NCBI GenBank assembly: GCA_023548195.1
Contig: JAJHZJ010000009.1
Span: forward strand, 3,696,001 to 3,760,000
Origin: Bettongia penicillata ogilbyi
Lineage: Eukaryota; Chordata; Mammalia; Diprotodontia; Potoroidae
DNA length: 64,000 nt
Reading direction: 5' to 3'
Below the pieces are notes generated by a model, which saw only the letters and a program-made list of their open reading frames with translations, searched no databases and was not told where the DNA came from. Shown in pieces: positions 1 to 10,929 of the stretch. Position 1 is the first letter of the stretch. Every line of letters begins with the position of its first letter. The position numbers and the translations under genes were made by a program.

Positions 1-178
1 TAACTGTGTAATCCTCAGCAAGTCATTTAACTTCTGCCTGACTCAATTACTTATCTCATCTGTAAAATGGGGATAATAACAGCACCAACCTTCCAGGGTT
101 GTTGTGAGGGTAAAATTAGATATTTGTAAAGCATTTTGTATAGAAAGGGCTATGTAAAAATTATTATATGGATTAATT
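1..178 (+). repeat. MIR-type CORE-SINE, 5' part outside window
   Basis: The sequence follows the MIR order: a degenerate 'caagtcatttaact' core, 'ctcatctgtaaaatgggg', 'ataataacagcacc', then the 'gggttgttgtgaggg' and 'tttgtaaagcattt' tail. These blocks are diagnostic of the 3' two thirds of MIR/CORE-SINEs. It is a decayed non-coding fragment cut by the window edge. Confidence 0.8.
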
Positions 179-534
179 AGAGATTATAGTATCATCCATC
201 AGGAGCTGAAAGTGAACTTAGAGGGTACTTACAAACCATGTAGCCCTCTTCAAGTCTCATCTTTTGTTGCCTCCCATCAGGAACTCAGTCTTTCAACTAG
301 CTTTCCTAGTTGTAACTGGCTGGTCACAGCTAAGACTTACTTTAATCAGGCCCAAGGCAACTTCCCCTGCCTCCCTTTCCAATTCTTACTGCAGTATTTG
401 TATTGTCTTCTCTTCTTTGAATATAAATGCCTTGTGGACAGAAACTGTCTTAATTATTTATTTGTATCCCTAGCACTTAGCTTGATAAAAGTGATATTTT
501 TATTCATTCACTAATCCATCTGGTAACACCCCTC

Positions 535-600
535 ATCTAATAAATGAAGTAACTGAGGTTCAGGGAGGTAAAATGACTCATCCAAGGTCACTTAGGGAAT
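535..600 (-). repeat. MIR core fragment
   Basis: The plus strand reads 'aactgaggttcagggaggta' and 'ccaaggtcacttaggg', the reverse complement of the MIR core (cagtttcctc ... aagtcacttaacct). It is short and diverged, so family assignment is tentative. Confidence 0.45.
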
Positions 601-609
601 AAGGAGATA

Positions 610-832
610 GATCAGCTGGGCCTGGAGTAAGGAAGACCTGAACTCAAATCTGACCTTGACACTTAAAAGCTTTGTGACCCCAGAGGAGTCACCTAAATTT
701 TGTCTTAGTTTCCCAATCTATATAATGGGAGTAATAATAGTACCTCAGCATTGTGGTGAAAATAAAATGAGATATCTGTAAAGTGTTTTGCAAACCTTAA
801 AGCAATATATAAAAGCTAGCACTTATTAAGAG
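610..832 (+). repeat. CORE-SINE (MIR-like), near full length
   Basis: It begins with 'ctgggcctggagtaaggaag' and 'acctgaactcaaatctgacc' (tRNA-related head), continues with a degraded 'tgtgaccccagaggagtcac' core, and ends with 'gtaaagtgttttgcaaacct'. This is the usual layout of amniote CORE-SINEs. Confidence 0.75.
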
Positions 833-1632
833 GCGGAACTGTGATTTATGCCCAGGTATTCTGACTCCAAACTTGGACGCCTTCCCCTATTCCATGGCAA
901 TGGCATTATTCCCTTTGCTATTAATCCCTTCCCCAACTTGCACCCACTCAAAACCTTGACAGCCAAGGTTCTCAAATGTCTTGGTCCCAATATATCCTTT
1001 TAGTAGCTAGTACTCATCGCCATGTACAGTGGTCTTTATAACCTAAATTCTGTGGGCTGACCTTGTAAGGAAAACTTTTTAGACATAGAATATGTGGGCA
1101 AGAATGAGAGAAATAAAAAGATAAAAAAGATAAGACTTTGGGGAGCTTACAGCCTAGACTGGATACCCAGCTGCACTTACAAAATGGCACAGAGTAAAAC
1201 AGTGCAAAATAACATAGACTACTCAGCATGGAATGGAGGCAATTAGAGAGGACTCCTTGGAAAAAGGTAAATTTTGAAGAGATGAAGAGGTCATTTTTAA
1301 GGGGGAGTTGTGACAAGGACAAGGGGACAGAAGTAGAAATTAACACGTTTTCAAAAGGACATCTATTAGACTCCCCTCACTGGAATATACTTCAATTCAC
1401 CAAATATTTCTTCACTTTTCACTCAGTCTATAAGGCACTATGCTAGAAAGCTGCAGTAGATTCAAGTAAAACATTAAGTTCTTGGAGGGGAGGATCTTCC
1501 TAGGAAGAGGAATTTGACAAAAGACAAAAAACTATCACAGAATACATACCAAATGAGGGAGGTGATAAGGAAAAATCAGAGAAGGCATGTTTGGGAAAGA
1601 CGTATAGCAAGATTTGAAGGAGGGGGGCGGAG

Positions 1633-1644
1633 CCAAGATGGCGG
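1633..1644 (+). promoter_or_regulatory. YY1-like site at 5' terminus of H1
   Basis: CCAAGATGGCGG lies about 13 bp inside the element. Human L1 carries a YY1 site at the same place (around AAGATGGC), where it positions transcription start. The wider terminus (gg.ggagccaagatggc.ga.tag) also resembles the human L1 start. Function here is inferred from position and motif. Confidence 0.6.
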
Positions 1645-2120
1645 AGTAGAAGGACGCACATTTACGAGCTCCGAAACCAATGCCCATAGAATTAATGTAA
1701 AAAGAGTCCCCCATAACTTCTGGGTCAATACAAGGTGTGCAGAAACAGAGTGGAAGAGATTTCCGTGCCAGAGAGCCCTGGAGACCTGTCCCCAGGGTCC
1801 GTCGCACCCCGGAAACTGGACCCCACCCCCAGCACTGCCCTGGCCGTGGCCCCAGAGAAGCTGATCCAAGCAGGCTTCAGAGACGGAAGCTCCGGCACCG
1901 GGAAAGTCCCTCCGCCCACAGAAGCTACAGGTCGGTGAGAGAGAAGGCCAGGCTGGAGGAGACGGGGAGCAGGGCGTCTCTGTGACTCAGGCCCCCTCGG
2001 GAGGAAGCGGCAGCAGCAGAGACGGGGGCAGGAAGTGGCGGAGGCAGAGGTGTGGGCGGTGGCTGAGGCGGCAGGCAGCAGACCGGGACTCAGGAATCCC
2101 CCAGGAGCAGGCAGGATCTT

Positions 2121-2350
2121 CATTACGGAAGATTCCCTGCATAAAACCTGAGGGAGCTGAGCCTGGGAGACGGCCCTGCCCCCACCCCACTCTATTACTG
2201 AAGGCTTCTGCTTAAAGCCCCCGAGGGAACTGAGCTTGGGAGGCGGAGCCCCCCACCCCGTCCCCACCCTCTCCATTTCTGAAAGTCTCTACATAAAGCC
2301 CCTGAGGGATCTGAGCCTGGGAGGCGGCCCTGCCTACACCCCAGCACCTG
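2121..2350 (+). repeat. Three tandem ~75-bp units in the H1 5' UTR
   Basis: Units start near 2121, 2193 and 2275. Each reads roughly: an att.c/tga start, '..tctgcataaagcccc', 'gagggaactgagcctggga', 'ggcggccctgcc', then 'ccacccc'. The related element H3 carries only one such unit (31,678-31,750). Variable numbers of 5' UTR units recall the promoter monomers of rodent L1, but a promoter role is inference. Confidence 0.7.
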
Positions 2351-2478
2351 AACTAAAGCTCACTGATTGACAGCCGGCAGGAGGAAAGCCCATTTAAATC
2401 TCAGAGGCCAAGCACTAGCTGGGTGGATCCAGGTGGGGGTGGAAAGGAATCTCAGAAGTCAAGGAACTGGCTGGGAAA

Positions 2479-3483
2479 ATGCCTAGAAAAGGGAAGAAAA
2501 ATAAGACTTTAGAGAGTTTCTTCCAACAAATGCAAATGATCCCGACCTTCAGATCTGACAAAGATGAGGACGTATTCTTGCCATCAGGGAAAGACGTGGA
2601 GGGCAGGGCCTCAGTACCCCAGACACCCCAGGGGGGTGGCGGGTGGGCTCAGGCCTTGGAAGAGCTCAAAAAGGATTTTGAAAAGCAAGTTAGACAGGTG
2701 GAGGAAAAACTGGGAAGAGAAACGAGAGACATGCAAGAAAAGTATGAAAAACGGGTCAATACCTTGGTAAAGGAGACCCAAAAAAATGCTGAGGACATTA
2801 ACACCTTGAAAAATAGGCTCACTCAATTGGCAAAGGAGGTTCAAAAAGCCAATGAGGAGAAGAATGCTTTCAAAAGCAGAATGAGCCAAATGGAAAAAGA
2901 GGCTCAAAAGCTCACTGAATTTAATAGTTCTCTCAAAATTAGAATGGAACAGATGGAGTCTAATGACTTTATGAGAAACCAAGAAATCACCAAACAAAAC
3001 CAAAAGAATGAAAAAATGGAAGAGAATGTGAAATATCTCATGGGAAAAACAACTGACCTGGAAAATAGATCCAGGAGAGACAATTTAAAAATTATGGGAC
3101 TACCTGAAACTCATGATCAAAAAAAGAGCCTAGACATCATCTTCCATGAAATTATCAAGGAAAACTGCCCTGACATTCTAGAACCAGAGGGCAAAATAAG
3201 TATTGAAAGAATCCATCGATCACCACCTGAAAGAGATCCAAAAAGAGAAACTCCTAGGAACATTGTGGCCAAATTCCAGAACTCCCAGCTCAAGGAAAAA
3301 ATCTTGCAAGCAGCTAGAAAGAAACAATTCCAGTACTGTGGAAATACAATCAGGATAACCCAAGACCTAGCAGCTTCTACATTAAGGGATCGAAGGGCGT
3401 GGAATAGGATATTCCAGAAGGCAAAGGAACTAGGACTCAAACCAAGAATCACCTACCCAGCTAAAGTGAGTATAATACTTTAA
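2479..3483 (+). CDS. L1 ORF1p-type RNA-binding protein, prematurely stopped
   Basis: The 334-codon frame starts at ATG 2479 (aaaatgcctagaaaaggg; the same start context occurs in H3). Residues about 1-50 are basic and then acidic. About 60-185 form a long heptad-rich coiled coil. An RRM-like domain starts near 'RDNLKIMGLPE' (about 201-211). A C-terminal domain carries 'LRDRRAWNRIFQKAKELG' (about 303-320) and 'TYPAKVSIIL' at the end. This is the order of L1 ORF1p, a trimeric nucleic-acid chaperone that coats L1 RNA in cytoplasmic RNPs. A TAA at 3481-3483 replaces the CAG found in H2 and H3; the frame otherwise stays open to TGA at 3580-3582, so about 33 residues are lost. There is no ORF2 downstream. 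Confidence 0.88.
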   Translation: MPRKGKKNKTLESFFQQMQMIPTFRSDKDEDVFLPSGKDVEGRASVPQTPQGGGGWAQALEELKKDFEKQVRQVEEKLGRETRDMQEKYEKRVNTLVKETQKNAEDINTLKNRLTQLAKEVQKANEEKNAFKSRMSQMEKEAQKLTEFNSSLKIRMEQMESNDFMRNQEITKQNQKNEKMEENVKYLMGKTTDLENRSRRDNLKIMGLPETHDQKKSLDIIFHEIIKENCPDILEPEGKISIERIHRSPPERDPKRETPRNIVAKFQNSQLKEKILQAARKKQFQYCGNTIRITQDLAASTLRDRRAWNRIFQKAKELGLKPRITYPAKVSIIL

Positions 3484-4611
3484 GGGAAAATATGGTCTTT
3501 CAATGAAACAGAGGACTTTCAATCATTCTTAATGAAAAGACCAGAGCTGAAAAGAAAATTTGACTTTCAAACACAAGAATGAGAAGAAGCATGAAAAAGG
3601 AAACAGCAAAGAGAAGTCTTAAGGGACTTACCAGAAGTGAACTGTTTACATTCATACAGGGAAAGACAATATTTCTAACTCTTAAAACTTTTCAGTATCT
3701 GGGTAGTTGGTGGGACCACACATACACATGTACACGCATGCACACACATACACACATGCACACACATACAGAGATAAAGAGCACAGATTGAACTGAATAG
3801 GATGGGACCATACCTTAAAAGAAACTAAGGTAAATGGTGAGAGAGAAATGTAGGGGGAGGAAAGAGAGGGAAAGGGAAGGGGGTAACTATATGTCATTTA
3901 AGAGGCAGGTAGGAGTTTTTCTTAGTGGAGGGAAAAAGAGGAGAGCTGAGAAAAAAAAAAAACAAGAAGTTTACCCTCATCACATTTGACTAAACGAAGG
4001 AGTGAAATGCACACTCATTTTGGTATGAAAACCTATCTTACAGTATAAGAAAGTGGGGAAGAAGGAGATATTGCAAGGGGAGGGATGATGGAGGGGAGGG
4101 CAAAGGGAGGAGGGAGCAATTTGAAGTCAACACTTGGGGAGGGACAGGATCAAGAGACAGAAGAGAAACAAGGAGGGGCAGGTTAGGAGGGATGGTAATC
4201 CAGTTAGTCTTACACAACACGACTATCAGGGAGGTCATTTGCAAAACTACACAGATATGGCCTATATTGAATTGCCTGCCGTCCCAAAGGGAATGGGTGG
4301 GGAGGGAGGGATGGGGAGAATCTGGAACTCAAAGTTTTAGGAACAACTGTTTAGTATTGTTGTTGCAACTAGGAAAGAAAACATACAGTTAATGAGGAAT
4401 AGAAAGTCATCTGGCCCTACAGGAGAAAAGAGAAGATGGAGACAAGAGAAGGGAGGGATGACAGAAGAGAGGGCAGATTGGAGACAGGGAAAATTAGATT
4501 GCTTGGGGTATTGGGGTAGGGGTAGGGGATAAAAGGGGAGAAAATTTGGAACCCAAAAATTTGTGAAAATGAATGTAAAAAATTAAATAAATAAATAAAA
4601 TTAAAAAAAAA
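3484..4611 (+). other. H1 3' region (non-coding, purine-rich) with A-tail
   Basis: After the ORF1 remnant come a post-ORF1 block (gtgaactgtttacattcata), a CA/TG-rich stretch, several G-rich purine blocks, 'aacaactgtttagtattgtt', and finally 'aaataaataaataaa' plus an A-tail. The same blocks in the same order are found in H2, H3 and H4, so this is a family 3' UTR and not random flank. Confidence 0.8.
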
Positions 4612-4622
4612 AAGATTTGAAG

Positions 4623-6268
4623 CAGGCTTTGAAAGAGGAGCAGAATTCCAATAGACTGAGAGAATGAGAACAGACGTTAATATATTGTGTGGGAAAACAA
4701 AGAGGGCATGATACAGCCATTGGAACAGCTCAAGCGCAGACAAAGTCACTAAACTGTTTATAAATTTTGATTCTACTACTAGATGTATACCATCTTTCAC
4801 CCTTCAAAGAAGTCAAAAGGAGAAAAGCCTTATATATACCTGTCAGACCTCCCCCTCCAACCCTTTCTCCAAAGTATCAGGACCTGGGTAATTGTTCTGA
4901 GTCTGTTTTGCCCCATAAAATTAATTTGTATTTTTAATTCTCCCTGTGCCCTGCCCCCAACAAAATGGCTGACTTCTTTGAAGTTTCATTTAATAGAAAT
5001 TCAAATTAATTCCCAAAAAGTAAAGTTTGATTATGAAAGTATAATTTCTTTATGTTTTCACACGACAAATCAAAATTATCTAAGTATAAAGTTCTGTGCT
5101 TTATCTCAGACCCTACATTTCAAAATAAGTGATTTCTTTTTTTGGTCAATTACCAGAGTTCTTGAGGGACAGGGGGGAGGGGCACCTAAAAGATTAAGGG
5201 AGGGAGCATTCTTTAGCTCAATTAAAAAGATGACTTTTCAAAAGCTAATTCCATATTCAGCCAACATCATAATGCAGACTTGATTTACCATTCAAGTTTG
5301 AAATAGGCAAGAATTTTTTTTTTGGCAGCACAGTTGTGCTACACTGATGTTATCATTTTAGAAAGAGAACAGAAAAACCATTTCAAATTCAACGGCAAAA
5401 GTCAGAAGAGGAATACACTTTTCTAAAAGTTCAGCAGTTCTAAAGAAAGCATTCAGTCTACTAAGACACCACATCTGGTTTAATAGGCTGTCTTAAGAAA
5501 AATGAGTCTGTACATTCCACAAAAACTTAAGCCTCAACAATCAATACATAAGTATACAGTTTCCACATAAAGCCACAGAATTTAGCATATGAATGATTGT
5601 TCTTGATATGAATAAACAAAAATGTTACTTAACATTTGGAAATCCAACACAAAGAAAATTATTAGAGCGATAACAGTGAAACATGAGATAAGCAGGAAAG
5701 ACATGTAATATCAATCTTTCTATCTCCCTCTGGTGATAACCAATCTTGAGGAATTGGAGGGGTGCAGGGAATTCTACAGTACAAAGAAGCACAAATTTCA
5801 TCATTATCATGAAAATTTATTAAACACATAGAGAATGTTGCTGGGAGTTGTACAATGGTTATTTAAAAAAAGAGCATCTTGTAGAACATCATTATGACAA
5901 AAATTCTTAACTGTTTTTATGTAGTTTAACAACCAGAGTACCACTGACACAGGTGTCATTAAATTCCCTTGGATTGTCAAGAATTTACAACTACTTAAAG
6001 GATTCTCTACTACCTCAAAACTTAATCATTCCAAATAATAATTTGTTATAGAAAATGAAAAATAAAATTCCAAGCTCAACATGTAGTCACATGTTAGTGA
6101 TAGAAAATATTAATTCATAAATGTTTACATCATAATTCACAGAAAGTTCTACAAAGAGAATACAAGTACTCTTGTTAAAAAGGAAAGAGTAATTTTTAAC
6201 CTGCTCCTTTGTTGTCTCAGGTTTATAAAAGTTCTCTATATTACAGACTGGTGTTCTTAGAAAATTAT
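4623..6268. other. Unassigned AT-rich sequence (putative UACA intron 1)
   Basis: I see no repeat family, gene or RNA that I can name here. A 166-codon plus-strand frame (4783-5283) has no recognisable motif. About 5,300-6,270 is AT-rich single-copy-looking DNA; on the minus strand it contains AATAAA-like hexamers, so it could include an old 3'-UTR-derived piece, but nothing proves that. Confidence 0.4.
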
Positions 6269-6437
6269 TTAAAATTAACTTGGTAAAGCAATGACATCTA
6301 CAAATGCTTGCAAACTATAAATACATTGGTAGAACTGGGACTTTAAAGGAAAGAAATCTTTAGTGAATTATTTTGTGGAGAAAAAAAATTGCCCTCAAAC
6401 TGAGCGGTCTAGTACATCTAAAATTTTATATGTCAGG
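6269..6437 (+). repeat. Left arm of a 169-bp inverted duplication
   Basis: Its reverse complement occurs at 7776-7944 without gaps and with 3 mismatches in 169 positions by my reading (98%). The intervening 6438-7775 (1,338 bp) is not duplicated. The arms match no repeat family I recognise. Confidence 0.92.
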
Positions 6438-7775
6438 CTTTTCCACACTACTACACCAAAAAGACTAAGTCTTTATACAAGTAGTTGCGAAATAAAAGCT
6501 ATTTCTATACAAGGTAAACATTTCTCAAGCCTACTATATCATATGCCCCAAAAATGTTTTCCCTATCCTTTTTATTTGACTACACAAAGATAAGACAAAA
6601 AGCAACAAAACCTATAGACATTTTTTTTTAATTCTATTAAGTCAAAGTTAATGTAACATTTAGCCAAGGTATCTTTACATCTACTCTTATAGGACATTTT
6701 ATTTCTTCATAATTATTATTTGAAGTAAAGAAACTACCTAAAGGGAAAAACAACTTTATTAGTGTTAATATAATTTGATTACTTCAATTCAGACTTTTAA
6801 GTTCATATGTAGCTATTATTTTGCTTCAAAGGAAGAAGGAATAGCAGGAAACAAATCCCAAGAATCAATTTAATAAACCAAGTCTACAATTCATGGCAAA
6901 TAGGGTAATTTTAAGTATTACCTAAGTCATTTATTGGCATTATCTCCTCCCCATTTAGAAGTATGAAAAGGGTATATGCTCCTTTCCTGTGACACGCAAG
7001 CAAGCTTCCCACAACACCTATTATTGATTGATCCTATAAAGGCTGCCAGCCCCATCTATAGAAGAAATCTAAGCTCTTTGGGAATGTATCCTTAACCTTG
7101 AGACTGATTATCCCCAAGTAAATATACTCTCACACAAAACATTCCTGTAAATGATCACAGGAGTGACAAGAGAGTCTATTTCTTATGTTATTAATGTTCA
7201 TCAAGAAATATGAACCAAGTTTCAAAGCAGCATTCCCTGAATCATGGAGATCAGTGTCACTGCTATCATGGGAGGGAAAGGAAAAAAGGGAAGAAGGAAA
7301 GGGAATGAGGAGGGGAAAGAGGCAGGGAAGAGGATGGAGGGGAAAAAAGGAAGGTAAACAAGGAAAGAAAGTATCAGAGGCAGTGTAAATTCATACAGAC
7401 CTAGAAGGAAACACAGAACAAAAACATTTTTGCCTTTTGGTTGTCCATTAATTGATTTATTTCCAAGAGTTTACTTAGGATTATGAGATCTTTTGTTTGC
7501 TTTTCATAGATTTAGAGCTTATAGAAACATCACAATTAATTAGGCCAAGTCTTTGATCTCACAGATGAAGATGCTGAGGCCAGAGATATTACCAATCAAT
7601 AAGCTGGAATTGATCACTTACTATGTGCCAGGCACTGTGCTAAGTTCACCCTAGCACTAAAAAGTGAAGCAATATCTTGAGGCAAGCTTTTCTGACTCTA
7701 AGTTCAACATCCTTTTCCAGTTGTTATTTCTAAGTTATTAAATTCACAGTAGGTTATGAAAAAATCATGCAAGGT
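6438..7775. other. Spacer of the inverted duplication; mostly unassigned
   Basis: No gene recognised. It contains a purine-rich G/A tract at about 7260-7375 and short MIR/L2-like scraps at about 7560-7660 ('tatgtgccaggcactgtgct'). Confidence 0.5.
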
Positions 7776-7944
7776 CCTGATATATAAAATTTTAGATGTA
7801 CTAGACTGCTCAGTTTGAGGGCGATTTTTTTTCTCCACAAAATAATTCACTAAAGATTTCTTTCCTTTAAAGTCCCAGTTCTACCAATGTATTTATAGTT
7901 TGCAAGCATTTGTAGATGTCATTGCTTTACCAAGTTAATTTTAA
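7776..7944 (-). repeat. Right arm of the 169-bp inverted duplication
   Basis: Reverse-complement copy of 6269-6437, differing at three positions (for example 'gggcga' here against 'ggcaat' on the reverse of the left arm). It ends a few bases before the MIR fragment that hosts element H2. Confidence 0.92.
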
Positions 7945-7949
7945 TTATT

Positions 7950-8014
7950 ACATTTTAATAATAACAGCAGCTCACATTTGTACAGCTTACTTTAGTCTTA
8001 ATAAAGAACTTTCC
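7950..8014 (-). repeat. MIR fragment, first half (split by H2)
   Basis: 'cagcagctcacatttgtaca' and 'aaagaactttcc' match the start of the reverse complement of MIR. The element resumes at 9949 after the H2 insertion. Confidence 0.55.
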
Positions 8015-9948
8015 AGGAAAAACTGGGAAGAGAAATGAGAGAGATGCAAGAAAAGCATGAAAAATGGGTCAATACCTTGGTAAAGGAGACCCAAAGAAAT
8101 GATGAAGAAAATAACACCTTGAAAAATAGGCTCACTCAATTGGCAAAAGAGGTTAAAAAGCCAATGAAAAGAAGAATGTTTTCAAAAGCAGAATTAGCCA
8201 AATGAAAAAAGAGGTTCAAAAGCTCACGGAAGAGAATAGTTCTCTCAAAATTAGAATGGAACAGATGGAAGCTAATGACTTTATGAGAAACCAAGAAATC
8301 ACCAAACAAAACCAAAAGAATGAAAAAATGGAAGAGAATGTGAAATATCTCATTGGAAAAACAACTGACCTGGAAAATGGATCCAGGAGAGACAATTTAA
8401 AAATTATGGGTCTACCTGAAAGCCAGGATCAAAAAAAGAGCCTAGACATCATCTTCCATGAAATTATCAAGGAAAACTGCCTTGACATTCTAGAACCAGA
8501 GGGCAAAATAAGTATTGAAGGAATCCATCAATCACCGCCTGAAAGAGATCCAAAAAGAGAAACTCCTAGGAACATTGTGGCCAAATTCCAGAATTCCCAG
8601 GTCAAGGAGAAAATCTTGCAAGCTGCTAGAAAGAAACAATTCCTGTATTGTGGAAATAAAATCAGGATAACTCAAGATCTAGCAGCTTCTACGTTAAGGG
8701 ATCGAAGGGTGTGGAATAGGATATTCCAGAAGGCAAAGGAACTAGGACTCAAACCAAGAATCAGCTACCCAGCAAAACTGAATATAATACTTCAGGGGAA
8801 AATAAGGTCTTTCAATGAAACAGAGGACTTTCAAGCATTCTTGATGAAAAGACCAGAGCTGAAAAGAAAATTTGACTTTCAAACACAAGAATGAGAAGAA
8901 GCATGAAAAAGTAAACAGCAAAGAGGTGTCATAGGGGACTTACCAGAAGTGAACTGTTTACATTCATACAGGGAAAGACAATATTTGTAACTCTTAAAAC
9001 TTTTCAGTATCTGGGTAGTTGGTGGGACCACACACACACATACACACAAACACGTATACGCGTGCACGCACAAACACATACACACATGCATGCACGTACA
9101 GAGACAGAGAGCACAGAGTGAATTGAATAGGATGGGACCAAATCTTAAAAGAAATTAAGGTAAATGGTGAGAGAGAAATGTAGTGGGAGGAAAGAGGGTG
9201 AAATGGAATGGGGTAAACTATATCTCATTCAAGAGGCAAGCAGGAGACTTTTTAGTGGAGGGAAAAAGAGGAGAGCTGAGAAAAAAACAAGAAGTTTACC
9301 CTCATCATATTCGACTAAAGGAAGGAATAAAATGCACACTCATTTTGGTATGAAAACCTATCTTACAATACAGGAAAGTGGGGGAGAAGGAGATAAGCAG
9401 GGTGGGGGGATGATGGAAGGGAGGGCAATGGGAGGAGGGAGCAATTTGAAGTCAACACTCTTGGAGAGGGACAGGATCAACAGATAGAATCGAAACAATG
9501 GGGGGCAGGATAGGATGGAGGGAAATAGAGTTAGTCTTACACAACACGACTCTTATCGAACTCATTTGCAAAAATACACAGATAGGGCCTATATTGAATT
9601 GCCTGCCTTCCCAAAGGGAACAGGTTGGGAGGGAGGGATGGGGAGAATTTGGAACTCAAAGTTTTAGGAACAACTGTTGAGTATTGTTGTTGCAACTAGG
9701 AAAGAAGACATACAGTTAAGGAGGAATAGAAAGTCATCTGGCCCTACAGGACAAAAGAGAATATGGGGACAAGAGAAGGGAGGGATGATAGAAGAGAGGG
9801 CAGATTGGAGATAGGGAAAATTAGAATGCTCCATGTATTGGGGTGGGGGGAGGGGAGAAAAGGGAGAAAATTTGGAACCCAAAATTTTGTGAAAATGAAC
9901 GTAAAAAGTTAAATAAATAAATTTTTATTAAAAAAAAAAAACAAAAAC
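8015..9948 (+). mobile_element. Half-LINE H2, 5'-truncated
   Basis: It begins inside the ORF1 coiled-coil region (aggaaaaactgggaagaga) and ends with the family 3' region and an A-tail (about 9930-9948). The 12-bp target duplication is aaagaactttcc (8003-8014) against aaagtactttcc (9949-9960), one mismatch. The 5' UTR and ORF1 N-terminus are absent, as expected from incomplete reverse transcription. No ORF2 sequence is present between ORF1 and the tail. Confidence 0.9.
8017..8894 (+). pseudogene. 5'-truncated L1 ORF1 with one frameshift
   Basis: From 8202 a 230-codon frame is open through the coiled coil, the RRM-like domain (RDNLKIMGLPES) and the C-terminal domain (LRDRRVWNRIFQKAKELG; SYPAKLNIIL) to the natural stop after 'FDFQTQE'. 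It therefore retains the C-terminal ~33 residues missing from H1. Upstream, a one-base loss near 8150 ('gaggttaaaaagcc' where H1 has 'gaggttcaaaaagcc') puts the earlier coiled-coil part in another frame. Without a promoter or start it is a dead copy. Confidence 0.85.
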
Positions 9949-10135
9949 AAAGTACTTTCCTCTCAAACTTCTAATCAAGGTAGATAGAGCAAGTATATTA
10001 TCCTGGTTAATCACAAATGATAAAGTTGGGGCCAACAGTGTAAAGCCTTGCCCAAGATCAAGCAACTAATGAGTGGAAGCAGAGCAGTAACACTGATGGA
10101 GGTAACTTTAACTTTCCCACCAAGTACCCTAGATC
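9949..10135 (-). repeat. MIR fragment, second half
   Basis: 'aaagtactttcctctcaaac', 'ggttaatcacaaatgataaa' and 'gcccaagatcaagcaactaa' continue the reverse-complement MIR interrupted at 8014. This shows that H2 is younger than the MIR. Confidence 0.6.
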
Positions 10136-10479
10136 ATGCTGACAGACCTTTAGCAGACAGAAACAACTGACTTTGGCAACTACTTAGCAAGACTAAACAA
10201 TTAAAATAAGAAGCTGCTCACCACCAACAAGACTGGGGGAAACCACTCTAGGGCAGTTCCCCTCCAGCCTTGTTCTTCTCCCAAGGCAGCTTCTCCATCA
10301 GCACCTTCAGGGTGTCCCAGAATATCCACCTATAAATGGCCTCATCCCTAAGAAGACTTATGTCCCTGGGTCTCTTCTTCTCCCAAGGGGCCTTGTGTCC
10401 CAAGGTCCAATGTCTCTCTCTATGCTCTTAACTGAGTTTTAATTAAAAAATGGATTTGAGGGAGCCTTTTGTGCTGCTT

Positions 10480-10605
10480 GCCCCAGGAACTGGAATTGCT
10501 AGTTACAGCCCTGAATGGGAGAGCCAGGATTTAGTCCAAGATGTCCTGGCTCCAAATACAGTGCTCTTTCCACTAAACCATGCTGCCATCCTACAAGTTT
10601 TTTCA
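10480..10605 (-). repeat. MIR 5'-head fragment
   Basis: 'ggatttagtccaagatgtcc' followed by 'tggctccaaatacagtgctc' and 'tttccactaaaccatgctgc' is the reverse complement of a MIR head. The surrounding 10,136-10,930 contains nothing else I can identify. Confidence 0.6.
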
Positions 10606-10929
10606 CCTGTGAAAGACAAAAACAAAACAAAACACAACAAAACCCTTTCTTATGACATGTACATTCTACCCTGAATTATAGTTATCTAAGTACTTACATT
10701 ATTTTCCTCTTCCATTCGCATGCCAGACTATCAACTTTAAACATATTCACATTCCTCTTCACATAATATACTTGCCAAAAAATCTGATGAACTGAATAAG
10801 ACTCAGATTCTGACCTTTAAGTATTTATATTATAATAGCTATGCTTATTTTAATTTTAAGCATTTTAAAATTAATCTGTCCCTTCTACAACCCATCCTCT
10901 TCTCTCCCACTAAGTATTTTTTTAAAAAA

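Larger units (their letters stand above)
1620..4611 (+). mobile_element. Half-LINE H1: full-length L1-derived element without ORF2
   Basis: An 11-bp perfect target-site duplication (aagatttgaag) flanks the element at 1609-1619 and 4612-4622, so both ends are fixed. The order is: 5' terminus with an AAGATGGCGG motif, about 860 bp of CpG-rich 5' UTR, ORF1 from 2479, about 1 kb of non-coding 3' region with a CA-rich tract (about 3717-3775) and G-rich purine stretches, then AATAAA repeats and an A-tail. There is no endonuclease or reverse transcriptase coding in any frame. This is the HAL1 (half-L1) layout known in mammals. Mobilisation would need ORF2p from a complete L1; that is inferred from family biology, not seen here. 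Confidence 0.9.

Noticed and set aside
4783..5283. 166-codon plus-strand frame
   Set aside because: No domain, signal or family match recognisable; length is compatible with chance in AT-rich DNA with few stops.
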